Shown here: piece by piece, positions 6,710 through 16,449 of the stretch
Layout: the number at the start of each line of letters is the position of its first letter
How positions within the stretch are numbered: position 1 is the stretch's first letter
Assembly: GCA_031272715.1 (NCBI GenBank)
Contig: JAISTH010000029.1
Location: forward strand, 31,886 to 95,885
Reading direction: 5' to 3'
Length of the DNA: 64,000 bases
Origin: Desulfovibrio sp.
Lineage (GTDB): Bacteria > Desulfobacterota > Desulfovibrionia > Desulfovibrionales > Desulfovibrionaceae
Position numbers and translations under genes: made by a program
The notes under the pieces: generated by a model
Told to the model about the DNA's origin: nothing
Databases searched by the model: none
The model's input: only the letters and a program-made list of their open reading frames with translations

Positions 6710-8764
6710 TCAGCGGCGCTTGAACAGCTTCGCAAGTTCCGTCCCGTCGTATCGCAGCACGCAGGGCCGGCCGTGGGGGCAGTACTCCCTGTCCGGCACC
6801 TCGAGCCACTGCGTGAGAAGTTCCATCACCTCGTCGGGGGTCAGCGGCTGGCCCGCCTTCACGGCGCCCTTGCAGGACATGGTGATGAAAAGCCCTTCGA
6901 TGTCGTCCTTGCATCCGGCCAGTATCTCCCGAAGGAACCGCTCCCCCTCCTCCCGGGTGAGCAGGGGCGGGAAGGCCGTGACCGAGATGCCGCCCTCCCG
7001 CGCCTCCATGGCGTAGCCGAGCCGGGACAGTTCCTCCCTCACCTCCCGGAAGCGTTCCAGTTCCGGTTCGTTGAGCGTCATCTCAAGGGGGTACAGCAGC
7101 GCATGCCCCGCGCCGGAGGAGCCCTCCTCGTGGCGCTTCGTGTACAGCACCCGTTCGTGGGCGGCGTGCTGGTCCACGAGCACGAGGGCTCCGGCGTCGT
7201 CCCGCAGAACGAGATAGGTGTCGGCGACCTGCCCCAGATAGTGGAAGGGTCCGATGCGCAAGGCGGCGGGCATCCCGGCCCCTTTTTTCTGTTGGGGCGA
7301 CGGTTGCCCGAAGGGCTCCGGTTCCTCGAAGGGGGGTGGGGAGCCTGACGGGGGAGGCGCAGGGACGGGGGGACGGGTTCCTGCGGGAGGAACGTCGTCC
7401 CAAGGGAGCGGGCCGCTGGGACGCATCCCGGCGGGAGGGACATCGTCCCGAGGGAGGGGGACATACGGAGGCGTCCCGGCGGGAGGGACGTCTTCCCAGG
7501 GGAGGGATGGTCCGGATTGCCGCGGGGGCGCGGGATATGGGGCGCCGGGAGAGGGCGGAACCTGACGGGGCGTGCAGGGTCCGCCTGGCGCGGACTGCTG
7601 CCCGTAAGGACCTGATGTTCCGGGCGGGACCGCGGACCTCGGCGTTGAGGCCGGGAATGCGGTCCTGGGTCCCCCGGGGGGGAACGGGATGCCCATGTCC
7701 TCCGTCTGGGCCGGATGGGGAAGGAACTCCCCGTCGTCACCCTCCACGAAGGAGGAGTCCATGCCCGACCAGGTCCGGGAGAGGACGTCCTGCAGGCCGT
7801 GGTGGACGGCGGAGAATATCCCCGACGAGTCCATGAAGCGCACCTCGGACTTCGCCGGATGGACGTTGACGTCCACCTCGTCGGGAGGGACGTCGACGAA
7901 GAGGACCACCTGGGGATACTGCCTGCTGATCAGGCGCCCTTGGTAGGCCTGCCGCACGGCCGCCAGCAGCTGCTTGTCCTGGACGCTGCGCCCGTTGACG
8001 TAGAGGAGGATCCTGTCGGGCCGGGGCTGGCTCGTGGAAGGGAGCCCCGCAAGACCGTGGGCGGTCGTGCCTTTCCGCGTGGCGCTGAAGGGGTGGAGGC
8101 CGTCGACGATGAGCTTCGGCCACACCACCATGAGGCGCTGCCGCAGATCCTGGTCCTGGAGGAACCGGAGCACTTCCCGATCCTCGGCATACAGCCCGAA
8201 TCCCGCGTTCCGTCTCGCCAGGGCGAGTCGCATGATCCAGTCCTGGCAGCGCTTGAACTCCGTTGCCGGGGCCTTGAGGAACTTGAGTCTGGCCGGCACG
8301 CTGGCGAAGAGGTCCCGCACCTCCACGACGGTCCCCTTGTGGAGCGCCGCGGGCTCGTTGCGCACCTCGCGTCCATGGTCCATTTCCACGCAATGGGCGG
8401 GCTGGTCGGGCATGGCCGATGTGAGAAGGAAGCGGGACACCGAGGCGATGCTGGGCAGCGCCTCGCCGCGGAAGCCGAAGGAGACGATCCTGTCGAGGTC
8501 CTCGATGGAGCCGATCTTGCTCGTTGCGTGCCGGGTCACGGCGAGGACGAGTTCGTCCGCGGGGATGCCGTGTCCGTCGTCCTGCACGCGGATCAGGGAC
8601 AGCCCTCCCCCGTCGAGGCGCACGTCCACGTTGGTCGCCCCGGCGTCCAAGCTGTTCTCCACCAGTTCCTTGACGATGCTGGCGGGCCGTTCCACCACCT
8701 CGCCGGCGGCGATCTGGTTGGAGAGTCCGGGGGGCAGGATACGTATGGGGGAGCGAGGGGTCAT
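6710..8764 (-). CDS. mutL: DNA mismatch repair protein MutL
   Basis: A 684-residue GHKL ATPase that links mismatch recognition by MutS to strand removal. Start set at the ATG giving MTPRSPIRILPPGLSNQIAAG; the track's extra 34 residues are not MutL-like. Motifs: ENSLDAGA, QDDGHGI and GFRGEALPSI in the N-terminal ATPase domain, then a long proline- and glycine-rich linker (roughly residues 375-510). The C-terminal dimerisation domain has DQHAAHERVLYT and ends with CPHGRP. The endonuclease metal motif DQHA-x2-E-x4-E is present except that its last glutamate is threonine. GalE follows on the same strand. Confidence 0.95.
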   Translation of the reverse strand: MTPRSPIRILPPGLSNQIAAGEVVERPASIVKELVENSLDAGATNVDVRLDGGGLSLIRVQDDGHGIPADELVLAVTRHATSKIGSIEDLDRIVSFGFRGEALPSIASVSRFLLTSAMPDQPAHCVEMDHGREVRNEPAALHKGTVVEVRDLFASVPARLKFLKAPATEFKRCQDWIMRLALARRNAGFGLYAEDREVLRFLQDQDLRQRLMVVWPKLIVDGLHPFSATRKGTTAHGLAGLPSTSQPRPDRILLYVNGRSVQDKQLLAAVRQAYQGRLISRQYPQVVLFVDVPPDEVDVNVHPAKSEVRFMDSSGIFSAVHHGLQDVLSRTWSGMDSSFVEGDDGEFLPHPAQTEDMGIPFPPGGPRTAFPASTPRSAVPPGTSGPYGQQSAPGGPCTPRQVPPSPGAPYPAPPRQSGPSLPWEDVPPAGTPPYVPLPRDDVPPAGMRPSGPLPWDDVPPAGTRPPVPAPPPSGSPPPFEEPEPFGQPSPQQKKGAGMPAALRIGPFHYLGQVADTYLVLRDDAGALVLVDQHAAHERVLYTKRHEEGSSGAGHALLYPLEMTLNEPELERFREVREELSRLGYAMEAREGGISVTAFPPLLTREEGERFLREILAGCKDDIEGLFITMSCKGAVKAGQPLTPDEVMELLTQWLEVPDREYCPHGRPCVLRYDGTELAKLFKRR

Positions 8765-9229
8765 CGGCGAAGATCCGGTTGGCGTTGAGGGGCTTCCGGC
8801 CCGGGGAAAGGGGGCGGAAGCCTTTTCGTAGGCGCATGGTCGCAAGCGCAACGCAACAACCGTCACGCAGGGGGAAGCGGGCCATCCGCATCACCGCATC
8901 CGGGCGGCCAGGCCGCACCGGACGGAGAATCCCCAAGGATGGGGCCGATCCGTCACCGTGTCGGCATGGCCTTGCGCAAGGCCGGCCCGGAGGGTGTCAT
9001 CCCTCGTTCGTCCGCAGTTGGCGCCCCTTTTGGGGGAACGCAAGACCGCAAGGGCTTCTGTTGCGCCCTTCCGGGAAGCCCTTGCAGAACTGCGGGTCCC
9101 CATGGAAGGGGCATTCTGGTCCGGGAACGCCCCCTTGTCAAAGTCCTCCCGGGGCGCGAAGACGCCCGGGGCCAGGAACGTCCGGGCATGCGGCGCCGCG
9201 AAGGACGCCGCGTGCCCTGTGCCTACCCA
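8765..9229. other. Spacer between mutL and the antiporter gene
   Basis: About 465 bases with only shadow ORFs on both strands. No recognisable RNA, terminator or repeat was found. It must contain the mutL promoter and the antiporter 3' end. Confidence 0.35.
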
Positions 9230-10681
9230 TCACAGGAAGAACAGCCAGGTCGTCACCAGGAAGACCGGGATCAGTATCCCCACGGACCAGGCCATGTACC
9301 CGAAGAAGCTCGGCATGGGCACGCCCTGTTCCTCGGCGATGGACCGCACCATGAAGTTCGGGGCGTTGCCGATGTAGCTGTTGGCCCCCATGAAGACCGC
9401 GCCCGCGGAGATGGCCGCGAGGGTCCCCTGCATCGGCCCCATCAGTTGCGCCGCGTCGCCTCCCGCCGTGTTGAAGAACACGAGGTAGGTCGGGGCGTTG
9501 TCCAGGAAGCTGGAGAGCGCCCCGGTCAGCCAGAAGTACATGGCGTTCACCGGCTGCCCGTCGTGGGACACAAGGCGGATGAGGGGGGCGAGGGCGCCGT
9601 CGGTTCCGGCCCGCAGGATCGCGATGGCCGGGATCATGCTGATGAATATCCCGAAGAAGAGCTTGCCCACCTCGAGGATGGGGGCCCAGGTGAAGCCGTT
9701 GAGTTCCCGGCACCGATGGCTTGTCAGCTTCATGGAGAGGCCGGCGATGACCAGCAGCAGAACGTCCCTGAGCAGGTTCTGTCCCTCGATGGGGACGCCG
9801 TAGACGCTGGCCACCTCCCCCAGGGAGAGGAGACCCGAGGCCAGCACCACCGCCACGACCCCCAGCAGCAGGAGCAGGTTCACCTTGCCGTCGAGTCCCA
9901 GCTTCTCCTCCCCTCCCGCCGGATCCTTGGGCGCCGCGGGATCCTTGGGCGCCGCGGGAGAGCCCTCCCTGCGGAAGAGCGCGAAGTCGACGACGAAGAA
10001 CAGCGCGAGGAGCACCGCCGACACGAATATCGTCTTGGACAGCAGATGCACCGTCGTCCAGAAGAAGGTCACCCCCTTGAGGAAGCCCAGGAAGAGGGGG
10101 GGATCCCCCAGAGGCGTCAGGGATCCGCCGATGTTGGCCACGAGGAAGATGAAGAAGACCACCGAGTGGACCCTGTACCGCCTGTGTGCGTTGGCCCGCA
10201 GCAGCGGCCGGATCAGGAGCATGGCGGCCCCGGTCGTCCCCATCCAGCTCGCCAGCACCGTCCCCACGGCCAGGATGCCCGTGTTCACCAGGGGCGTGCC
10301 CGCGAGGGAACCCGTGAGGCGCACGCCTCCCGCCACGGTGAAGAGGGAGAAGATGAGGATGATGAAGGGGATGTACTCCAGCAGGATCGTGTGCAGCAGC
10401 ACGTAGGTGCCCGTGTGGAGGCCGTACGCCGCGACGCAGGGGACGAGGAAGGCCAGTCCCCAGAAGACCGCGATCTTGCCGAAGTGGTGCTCCCAGAAGT
10501 GGGGGAGCGTCAGGGGCATGATGGCGATGGAGAGCAGCATGCAGGCGAAGGGGATCACCCACAGCGCCGAGAGTTCCGCACCGGGGATGGAGGGGTGCGC
10601 CCCCTCCGAGGCCAAGGCGACATCTGGCAGACAGGCGGCCAGCAACAACGCGAGCCCCAGCATCCATGGACGTTTCGACAT
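9230..10681 (-). CDS. Sodium:proton antiporter of the NhaD/ArsB superfamily
   Basis: A 483-residue inner-membrane protein of about 12-13 hydrophobic segments. The track start at 10903 was rejected; ATG 10681 has AGGAGG at ideal spacing and gives a signal-like first segment (MSKRPWMLGLALLLAACLP). Typical family elements are GTTGAAMLLIRPLLRAN, a glycine-rich NIGGSLTPLGDPPLF loop and the late SSFLDNAPTYLVFFN segment, which match Na+/H+ antiporters of the ion-transporter superfamily. A short charged, alanine-rich loop (PAAPKDPAAPKD) lies mid-protein. Role inferred: pH and sodium homeostasis. It is transcribed divergently from the secreted protein at 11114. Confidence 0.85.
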   Translation of the reverse strand: MSKRPWMLGLALLLAACLPDVALASEGAHPSIPGAELSALWVIPFACMLLSIAIMPLTLPHFWEHHFGKIAVFWGLAFLVPCVAAYGLHTGTYVLLHTILLEYIPFIILIFSLFTVAGGVRLTGSLAGTPLVNTGILAVGTVLASWMGTTGAAMLLIRPLLRANAHRRYRVHSVVFFIFLVANIGGSLTPLGDPPLFLGFLKGVTFFWTTVHLLSKTIFVSAVLLALFFVVDFALFRREGSPAAPKDPAAPKDPAGGEEKLGLDGKVNLLLLLGVVAVVLASGLLSLGEVASVYGVPIEGQNLLRDVLLLVIAGLSMKLTSHRCRELNGFTWAPILEVGKLFFGIFISMIPAIAILRAGTDGALAPLIRLVSHDGQPVNAMYFWLTGALSSFLDNAPTYLVFFNTAGGDAAQLMGPMQGTLAAISAGAVFMGANSYIGNAPNFMVRSIAEEQGVPMPSFFGYMAWSVGILIPVFLVTTWLFFL

Positions 10682-11113
10682 GGCGACCCCTCCTCGCACA
10701 TGTTTGCGCCGCCCCCCGCCCTCGCCATCAAGGGCGGATGCGGCGCCACCCCGCAGGGACAGGGCATGTTTGCCCCCCCGGCGGTCAAATGTCAACGCGG
10801 TTCCGGTCCCGGGGCCGCCACGGGGCGTCCGGGTCCCATCCATCTCCATGGCCCACGGGGCCGTTCTCGGGACGGGGTGGACTTTTACGGCGATCGGGGG
10901 CATAGTGTCGGCAGCGCAAGGCTTCCCCCAACCCGCCGGGACGACGGATCCCGATCCTTCGCTCCCCCATCGCGCCTCGACGAAGCCGCATGCCGCGCCG
11001 ATCCCGTCAGACCTCGGTTTTTCTGCGCCCCCAGGGCGTTCCGACCACCCACGACACCGTCACTTGCGCCGCTCACGCGGTCGCCAGGCGACAAACGAGA
11101 AGGAGTCCCCCAC
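10682..11113. other. Divergent intergenic region
   Basis: About 430 bases between divergent genes. Ribosome binding sites are visible at both ends (AGGAGG for the antiporter, AAGGAG for the secreted protein), but I found no convincing -35/-10 pair or structured leader. Confidence 0.4.
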
Positions 11114-12037
11114 ATGAAGAAAACCCTGTCCCTCATCCCCCTGTGCCTGTGCCTCATGCTGGCCGTGGCCATGCCCGCCAAGGCGGCCCAAGCCGCCAAG
11201 GCCGTCACGGACTACAAGGAGTACCTGCCCGCCCACACCTACACCCTCAAGGATTCCCACGAGGTCAAGGGACGGCAGGGCATCGCGGCCGACGACAAGT
11301 TCTATTACGTCAGCGGCAGCAAGGCCATCTTCAAGTACGACCGGCAATTCAAGCTGGTGGCGTCCAACGAGCAGCCCTTCGAGGGCTATGCCATCCCCTC
11401 CAACCACATCGGCGACATCGACGTCTACAACGGCGAGCTGTTCATCAGCGCCGAGTGGTTCGAGGACGGCGTGGGCAAGGACATCCAGATCGCCATCCAC
11501 GACGCCGACACGCTGAAGTTCAAGCGCACCTTCAAGTTCGAGCCCTCCTCCGGCCAGCAGGAGGTCTCCGGGATCTGCGTGGACCGCGACAAGAAGACCG
11601 TGTGGATGTGCTCCTGGGTCGGCGAGGACAGCGGCCGATACCTCTACGAGTACGACCTTGCCACGGGCAAGTATCTGCGCAAGGTCCACATCATGCCGGT
11701 GCCCCAGTGGGTGCAGGGCGTCTTCTATTACAAGGGCGCCCTCTACCTGACCGCCGACGACGGCGAGGCCGACTACAACGAGCCCGACCACGTCTACCGG
11801 GTCAACATCACCAAGGACGGCACCTACGCGACGGTTGCCATCGAGAAGACCATCACGGAAGTGAAGCGCCAGGGCGAGATCGAGGGTCTGTGCGTGGATC
11901 CGGTGACGAACGATCTCATGGTCCTGTACAACCGCGGCGCCCGGATCATCCTGGGCATGCCGAAGGGCTTCTACGAGGGCTATGACAAGGAGATCTCCGA
12001 GGTCTATCGCTTCGCCATGGCCCCGGTCAAGAAGTAG
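11114..12037 (+). CDS. Secreted beta-propeller-like protein
   Basis: A 307-residue protein with a clear Sec signal peptide (MKKTLSLIPLCLCLMLAVAM, probable cleavage after AKAAQA or nearby). The mature part has repeating strands such as RQGIAADDKFYYVSGSKAIFKYD, HIGDIDVYNGELFISAEW, VSGICVDRDKKTVWMCSW and IEGLCVDPVTNDLMVLYN. This is the look of a four- to five-bladed NHL/SMP-30-like propeller. No catalytic residues can be assigned. ATG 11114 is preceded by AAGGAG. It is monocistronic and ends before a large hairpin region. Specific function unknown. Confidence 0.85.
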   Translation: MKKTLSLIPLCLCLMLAVAMPAKAAQAAKAVTDYKEYLPAHTYTLKDSHEVKGRQGIAADDKFYYVSGSKAIFKYDRQFKLVASNEQPFEGYAIPSNHIGDIDVYNGELFISAEWFEDGVGKDIQIAIHDADTLKFKRTFKFEPSSGQQEVSGICVDRDKKTVWMCSWVGEDSGRYLYEYDLATGKYLRKVHIMPVPQWVQGVFYYKGALYLTADDGEADYNEPDHVYRVNITKDGTYATVAIEKTITEVKRQGEIEGLCVDPVTNDLMVLYNRGARIILGMPKGFYEGYDKEISEVYRFAMAPVKK

Positions 12038-12085
12038 CGCGGGCCGTTGACGGCCGCTTTACGTTCTCCTTTCTTTAACGTTCCA

Positions 12086-12188
12086 CTTCCCTTCAATGCT
12101 CCCCTTTCTTTAAATGCTCCCCTTCCCTTGAAACTCCCCTCTCTCGCTCCCGCGGGGGAGGGGAGCATTGAAGGGAAGGGGAGTTTTT
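12086..12188 (+). terminator. Terminator region with alternative hairpins
   Basis: CTCCCCTTCCCTT (12117-12129) pairs perfectly with AAGGGAAGGGGAG (12171-12183), followed by TTTTT. A competing 19-base perfect pairing exists between 12086-12104 and 12160-12178, and a smaller CTCCCCTC/GAGGGGAG stem is nested inside. One strand is almost pure pyrimidine. It lies 48-150 bases after the secreted-protein stop codon. Confidence 0.7.
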
Positions 12189-12284
12189 CGTCTCCATGCG
12201 TCCGGATCCTTTTGGCGCCAGCCTACATCCATGCCATACACAAGGACCATCAGCTGCGATCATGCAGAACGTCCCATGCAGGCG

Positions 12285-12917
12285 TCACTGCATCAGTTCC
12301 TGAATCATCTTTTCATGCCTTTCTAAACGTTTTTCCCAATCCTCTTTACCGAGATTTTTGAACTCTTCACGTGAGGTATAAAAGTTGCTGCAAATATCCT
12401 GTGCAACTGAGTATGCCTTATCATAGCCAGCTACGTCTGACAGCATGATTGAAGAGAATGTTCCGGCCACGCTTTTGTTTTCATCGAGACTTATCACAAA
12501 TGGCGAGGGCTGGAATTTTACCAGCGCATCAAAGTCGCTCCGCAAAACATCGCAGAAGAGGTATGCATTATTGTTTTCATAAAAAATCACTCCATCAACT
12601 TTAATTTCCCTCAGCACGTCCCATAAAACACATTGCACTTTTTGTCCATGTGCATATTTTTCACGATACTTGTCAATATTTTTATCTTCAAAAACAAGCC
12701 TCACTTTGTCACAGCCAACATTGTACAAAAACATAATGCCTAACCCAGCACACTCGGCATTCACAACATTTAAGACGATGATGAATTCGTCTTTCTGATC
12801 TACCGTGACTTGCCATTCGCCATATTGCTGACTCGTTTGCGTTTGCGCAAAAATAGCCGGCGATGCTGAAAAGAGCAACACAAATACTAGAATTGTGTAA
12901 AAAATCGCCCTTGCCAT
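12285..12917 (-). CDS. Hypothetical secreted protein
   Basis: A 210-residue protein with a strong signal peptide (MARAIFYTILVFVLLFSASP, probable cleavage after IFAQ). The mature region starts YGEWQVTVDQKDEF, faintly like invasion-associated locus B proteins, but without convincing overall similarity. It contains four to five cysteines, so disulfides in the periplasm are likely. The gene is AT-rich compared with its neighbours. It follows the gene at 12930 on the same strand by 12 bases, suggesting an operon of two small secreted proteins. Function unknown. Confidence 0.7.
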   Translation of the reverse strand: MARAIFYTILVFVLLFSASPAIFAQTQTSQQYGEWQVTVDQKDEFIIVLNVVNAECAGLGIMFLYNVGCDKVRLVFEDKNIDKYREKYAHGQKVQCVLWDVLREIKVDGVIFYENNNAYLFCDVLRSDFDALVKFQPSPFVISLDENKSVAGTFSSIMLSDVAGYDKAYSVAQDICSNFYTSREEFKNLGKEDWEKRLERHEKMIQELMQ

Positions 12918-12929
12918 GATATGTCTGGG

Positions 12930-13247
12930 CTAGAAATTCATGCTGCGAAAAATCCTCAGCACTGCTTCACAGTCTTCTGGAGTTTTTCCTTGTGATTGAT
13001 TTTTCGCACTCTGGTACATACCCATCATGAATATACGCTTATAGAAATCCTTCTCATCTCCAAATGTCGTGTTTATCCATGTTTCCGTCTTTGCGATAGG
13101 CGCCTCGACATTCTCGCCGCAAGCAGTGGCCCTTCCGTAAATTGCGGCCAGCGTGGTCAGACGATCGATGTCCGAGCTGTCGTAGGCGATGCTTCCTGAT
13201 GGGAACAAAAGGAATGCGACAAGCGCAAGCAATGACAATATTTTCAT
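12930..13247 (-). CDS. Small hypothetical secreted protein
   Basis: A 105-residue protein with signal peptide MKILSLLALVAFLLFPSGSI and probable cleavage before YDSS. Two cysteines (ATACGEN and PEDCEAV) are placed to form one disulfide. I chose the ATG at 13247, since the track start at 13289 adds residues in front of an otherwise perfect signal peptide; neither start has a strong ribosome binding site. It is the first gene of a two-gene AT-rich unit with 12285-12917. No family recognised. Confidence 0.65.
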   Translation of the reverse strand: MKILSLLALVAFLLFPSGSIAYDSSDIDRLTTLAAIYGRATACGENVEAPIAKTETWINTTFGDEKDFYKRIFMMGMYQSAKNQSQGKTPEDCEAVLRIFRSMNF

Positions 13248-13410
13248 CGTGGCTGTCCATGTTAATGTTTCCAAGATCCACTGCATCACGTTTCACGCAT
13301 GCGGCGCAAGCAGATCTCGTTCCCGTACATTCCAAGTCGCATCCCTGCATGGTCGCCTTCGCCCTGCCGGCTTCCGCCCAAGGCCGCCGCCCCCCTTTCT
13401 CACCCGCCCC

Positions 13411-16400
13411 TCAAAGCACCCCGGTCTCCATGTCCGTGCGGGAGCCGTCCGTCATGCAGAGCCTCTGCAGCACGATCTCGAGATACTCCCTGTGTCGGCT
13501 CAGGTAGAAGGAGAGCGTCTGGGCGAAATTCTCCCCGACGAGGCCGTTCAGAAGCATGACGCTGATCTCCTTCTCACGGGAGAGCACGAATTGGGATCTC
13601 GCCAGAAGCACGCACTCCTCGGGGGTCATCCCGGCGATCATGCGCAACAGGGTCTGCTGTGCCTGGGGCTGGTAGTAGTGGAAGTACATCATGTCCAGGG
13701 CGTTGGCGACGATGCCCACCTCGAGGCGGGGATCCGTCTCCCTGGCCAGTTCCAGCAGCCTCTCCGGCTGGGCGAGCAGCCCCAGGATGTTCCTTTCCGG
13801 ATACGCCAGCTCGAGGTGCGTGTACATCTCGAGCAACCGCTGCCACTTGTCGGCGTAGTCTAGGCGTCGGAGCCGGATGTTGTTGTTGCGGTCCGCGTAG
13901 CCCTCGATCATCCCGGCCACGGTGTCCGATGCGGTCTTGGAGATGATGGCCGCACCCACCTGCAGGAGGGCGCCGGGATCGGGCACGCCCGCCGCCGCCA
14001 GTATCCAGCGCAGGATGAAGTTGTACAAAATGGCCACGGGGATGGCCAGGAAGCTGCGGAAGATGTTGCCCACCACCGCCGCCTGGGGAAGCCCGCGGAA
14101 GATGTTGTGGCTGGCGAGATAGAACCCGTTGACCAGAGACATGACGGTGAAGAGCACGAAGGGGTGGGTGTTCACGGTCACGTCCAGCGTCCGCTCCAGG
14201 AGCAGGTACCGCACCCCGAGTTCCAGCAACGGCACGGAGAATCCCGTGTAGAGCAGGGAATCGCAGACCCTGGACACGTTGACGTAGCTGTTCCATCGCA
14301 GGAGGGACCGCTTCAGCACGCCGCCGCTCAGCACCGACTGGGCCACGTTCCGCAATGCGGTTATGCCGAACCAGATGATGGCCCCGAACCAGGCCAGGAA
14401 CCACCAGTTCTGTGTGTAGAGGAAGGTGAGCATCGCCGCCAGCAGCCCCACCAGGACCTTCAGGGCGTTCAGCACGCCGGTGTTGAGGTAGAGGGGGAAG
14501 AGCCTGTCCTCCCTGGTCTTCCGTTCCCGGTCCCGGAAGCGGTTCTCGGGCTTGACGACGCTCCCGAGGGTTATGACGTCCCCGGGTTCCGAGAAGACGG
14601 CCAGTTCCGAGTACTTCCATTCGCGCTTGGTGAAGTACCCGAGACGGGTCCACCCCAGCGTCTCGCGGCAGAAGCCCGCCCACCAGGATTCCCTGGGCGC
14701 CGTGTACACGGTGCTGGGATGGACCGCGATGCTCAGGGGCAACCGCAGGATGCGCCGGTTGCGTTTGATCCTGCGTTTCGCCCACCGCGTCAGCGTCTGG
14801 AGCTGGACCAGCCCCATGCCGTTGCGGATGCTCGCGTTGCTGGTGGAATCCGTGCCCACGTGGGAGCCAAGATGCCTGCGCAGGTACGGCCGCTGCAGTT
14901 CCCGCAGGTGCTGCAGGATGTCCCGCAGCACGTCCTGCCTGTCGGGATCCACATCCTGCCGGCCCGTCCTGCGCAGCATTCCGGACACGAGATATTTCAG
15001 GGGAAGGGGGCTGGGATTGTTGATGGCCTGCTGGAGTTCGCTGATGACCGCCAGGTGGGGCGTCTGGCCACGGCTGTATTCCCGCAGGTTGAAGGATTCC
15101 AGGTGCGTGATCCTTCCGCGGCACAGCCAGAGGATCTCGAGGACGTCCTCCGGGGAGAGGTCGGCCAGGTTGAGGCGGATGCGGGATCTTACCCGGAGCG
15201 TCTGCAGCCGGAGCGTCAGGGCCTCCGGCGTCACGGACGCCAGCAGGGGCATGCTCCAGTAGGTTCTGGGGTCCCGGGGCGGAATCAGCAGTTCCCCCCG
15301 TCCGAGCCAGTTGTCCTGCAACTCCTCGAGGGTCAGGGCGTTCAGGTAGGCCATCCGGTCCCGCAGGGCCTTGATCTCCTCCGTGGAAGGCTCCGGCGCC
15401 GCCTCGAGTTCCTGCACCTGCGCCTCCAGCTCCCTGAATCGCGCATCGAGGAGCGGGAGCACCCGCGTGTGGATCAGTTCGGCCAAGTGCAAGTCCGACG
15501 CCTGGCCGGCCCCCACGAATTCCAGGAAGCTGTTCCGGTCGATGGGAGGGGCGTCGATCCCGAGCTGCGCATTGAAGCGCCCCAGTATCGTCTCGTTCCA
15601 GAACTCCAACAGTTCCAGCACCCGGCGGGTGTTCCTCGCGCTGAGGTGCCGCCCTTCCTCCATCAGCTCCCGGATGCCCGGCTCGTTCAGGAATTCCGCG
15701 GCGTCGTCGATGTCCCGCAGGTTCGACGGCTCCCATATCAGGGCGATCTTGCGCCCCCTGAAGGGCACGTGGTACTCCAGCCCGATGTGCACGACGATGC
15801 CCATGATCTGGGCCGCCCGCAGGAGTTCGCTCACCGCGTCGACGCTGATGAAGTTGTAGTAGATGACGGTGATGAAGCGCAGCCCCTTGACCCAGGCGTC
15901 CATGATCAGGTGCGTGGGGTTCTTCCTGCCCTTCGTGTTGGAGTCGTGGACGTGGTTGTCCAGGGCCAGCTGGCTCTGGTTCTCCGGCATCTCCAGCAGG
16001 TGGTACCGGCGCAGAAGGTGGCGCACGACGCGCCTGTGGCCGACGCAGGCGCGCCGGAAGTCCCGGACCAGACGCAGCCGGAGCACCTTGTCGTCGCGGA
16101 TGCGCACGATGTCCTTCATGAGGGAGATGAGCACCCGGGCGGTGTTGTAGCGGTAGTCGGTCTGGGCCGAGCGGAGCACCTCCTGGTACAGATTGTCCAG
16201 GGCCGTCAGGCGACGGTCCGCCTGGTCGGCCTCTATGCTGTTGAGCAGGTTTATGACCGCCACGGCCATGCGGATGGAGTGGGGGGCGACCAGTTCCACG
16301 ATGCCGTGGGGATGCAGGGACACGTCGAAGAAGGGGCTGGATTGACGGCCGACATCCCCCTGGATGCTGTCGATGAGGGACAGGAGCCTGTGGTCCTGCG

Positions 16401-16449
16401 CGTCGAAGTAGACGGCGGGAGCGTTCAGGGTCTTCGAAGGCTGATGCAT
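13411..16449 (-). CDS. Large membrane protein, Gcr-like, with an N-terminal helical region
   Basis: A 1012-residue protein with a GAGGAAG ribosome binding site. Residues ~1-640 are soluble, helical and arginine-rich. A segment around 165-260 (VHDSNTKGRK, GLRFITVIYYN, VVHIGLEYHVPF) recalls PHP-type phosphoesterase or amidohydrolase folds, but a full metal site is not apparent. Residues ~655-850 carry several membrane spans (LVGLLAAMLTFLYTQNWWFL, AIIWFGITALRNVAQSVLSGG, GVRYLLLERTLDVTV, IPVAILYNFI). This half is reminiscent of the proteins annotated as Gcr/site-specific-recombinase-like, which are really membrane proteins of unknown role. The C-terminal ~150 residues are again soluble. Function unknown. 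Confidence 0.7.
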   Translation of the reverse strand: MHQPSKTLNAPAVYFDAQDHRLLSLIDSIQGDVGRQSSPFFDVSLHPHGIVELVAPHSIRMAVAVINLLNSIEADQADRRLTALDNLYQEVLRSAQTDYRYNTARVLISLMKDIVRIRDDKVLRLRLVRDFRRACVGHRRVVRHLLRRYHLLEMPENQSQLALDNHVHDSNTKGRKNPTHLIMDAWVKGLRFITVIYYNFISVDAVSELLRAAQIMGIVVHIGLEYHVPFRGRKIALIWEPSNLRDIDDAAEFLNEPGIRELMEEGRHLSARNTRRVLELLEFWNETILGRFNAQLGIDAPPIDRNSFLEFVGAGQASDLHLAELIHTRVLPLLDARFRELEAQVQELEAAPEPSTEEIKALRDRMAYLNALTLEELQDNWLGRGELLIPPRDPRTYWSMPLLASVTPEALTLRLQTLRVRSRIRLNLADLSPEDVLEILWLCRGRITHLESFNLREYSRGQTPHLAVISELQQAINNPSPLPLKYLVSGMLRRTGRQDVDPDRQDVLRDILQHLRELQRPYLRRHLGSHVGTDSTSNASIRNGMGLVQLQTLTRWAKRRIKRNRRILRLPLSIAVHPSTVYTAPRESWWAGFCRETLGWTRLGYFTKREWKYSELAVFSEPGDVITLGSVVKPENRFRDRERKTREDRLFPLYLNTGVLNALKVLVGLLAAMLTFLYTQNWWFLAWFGAIIWFGITALRNVAQSVLSGGVLKRSLLRWNSYVNVSRVCDSLLYTGFSVPLLELGVRYLLLERTLDVTVNTHPFVLFTVMSLVNGFYLASHNIFRGLPQAAVVGNIFRSFLAIPVAILYNFILRWILAAAGVPDPGALLQVGAAIISKTASDTVAGMIEGYADRNNNIRLRRLDYADKWQRLLEMYTHLELAYPERNILGLLAQPERLLELARETDPRLEVGIVANALDMMYFHYYQPQAQQTLLRMIAGMTPEECVLLARSQFVLSREKEISVMLLNGLVGENFAQTLSFYLSRHREYLEIVLQRLCMTDGSRTDMETGVL

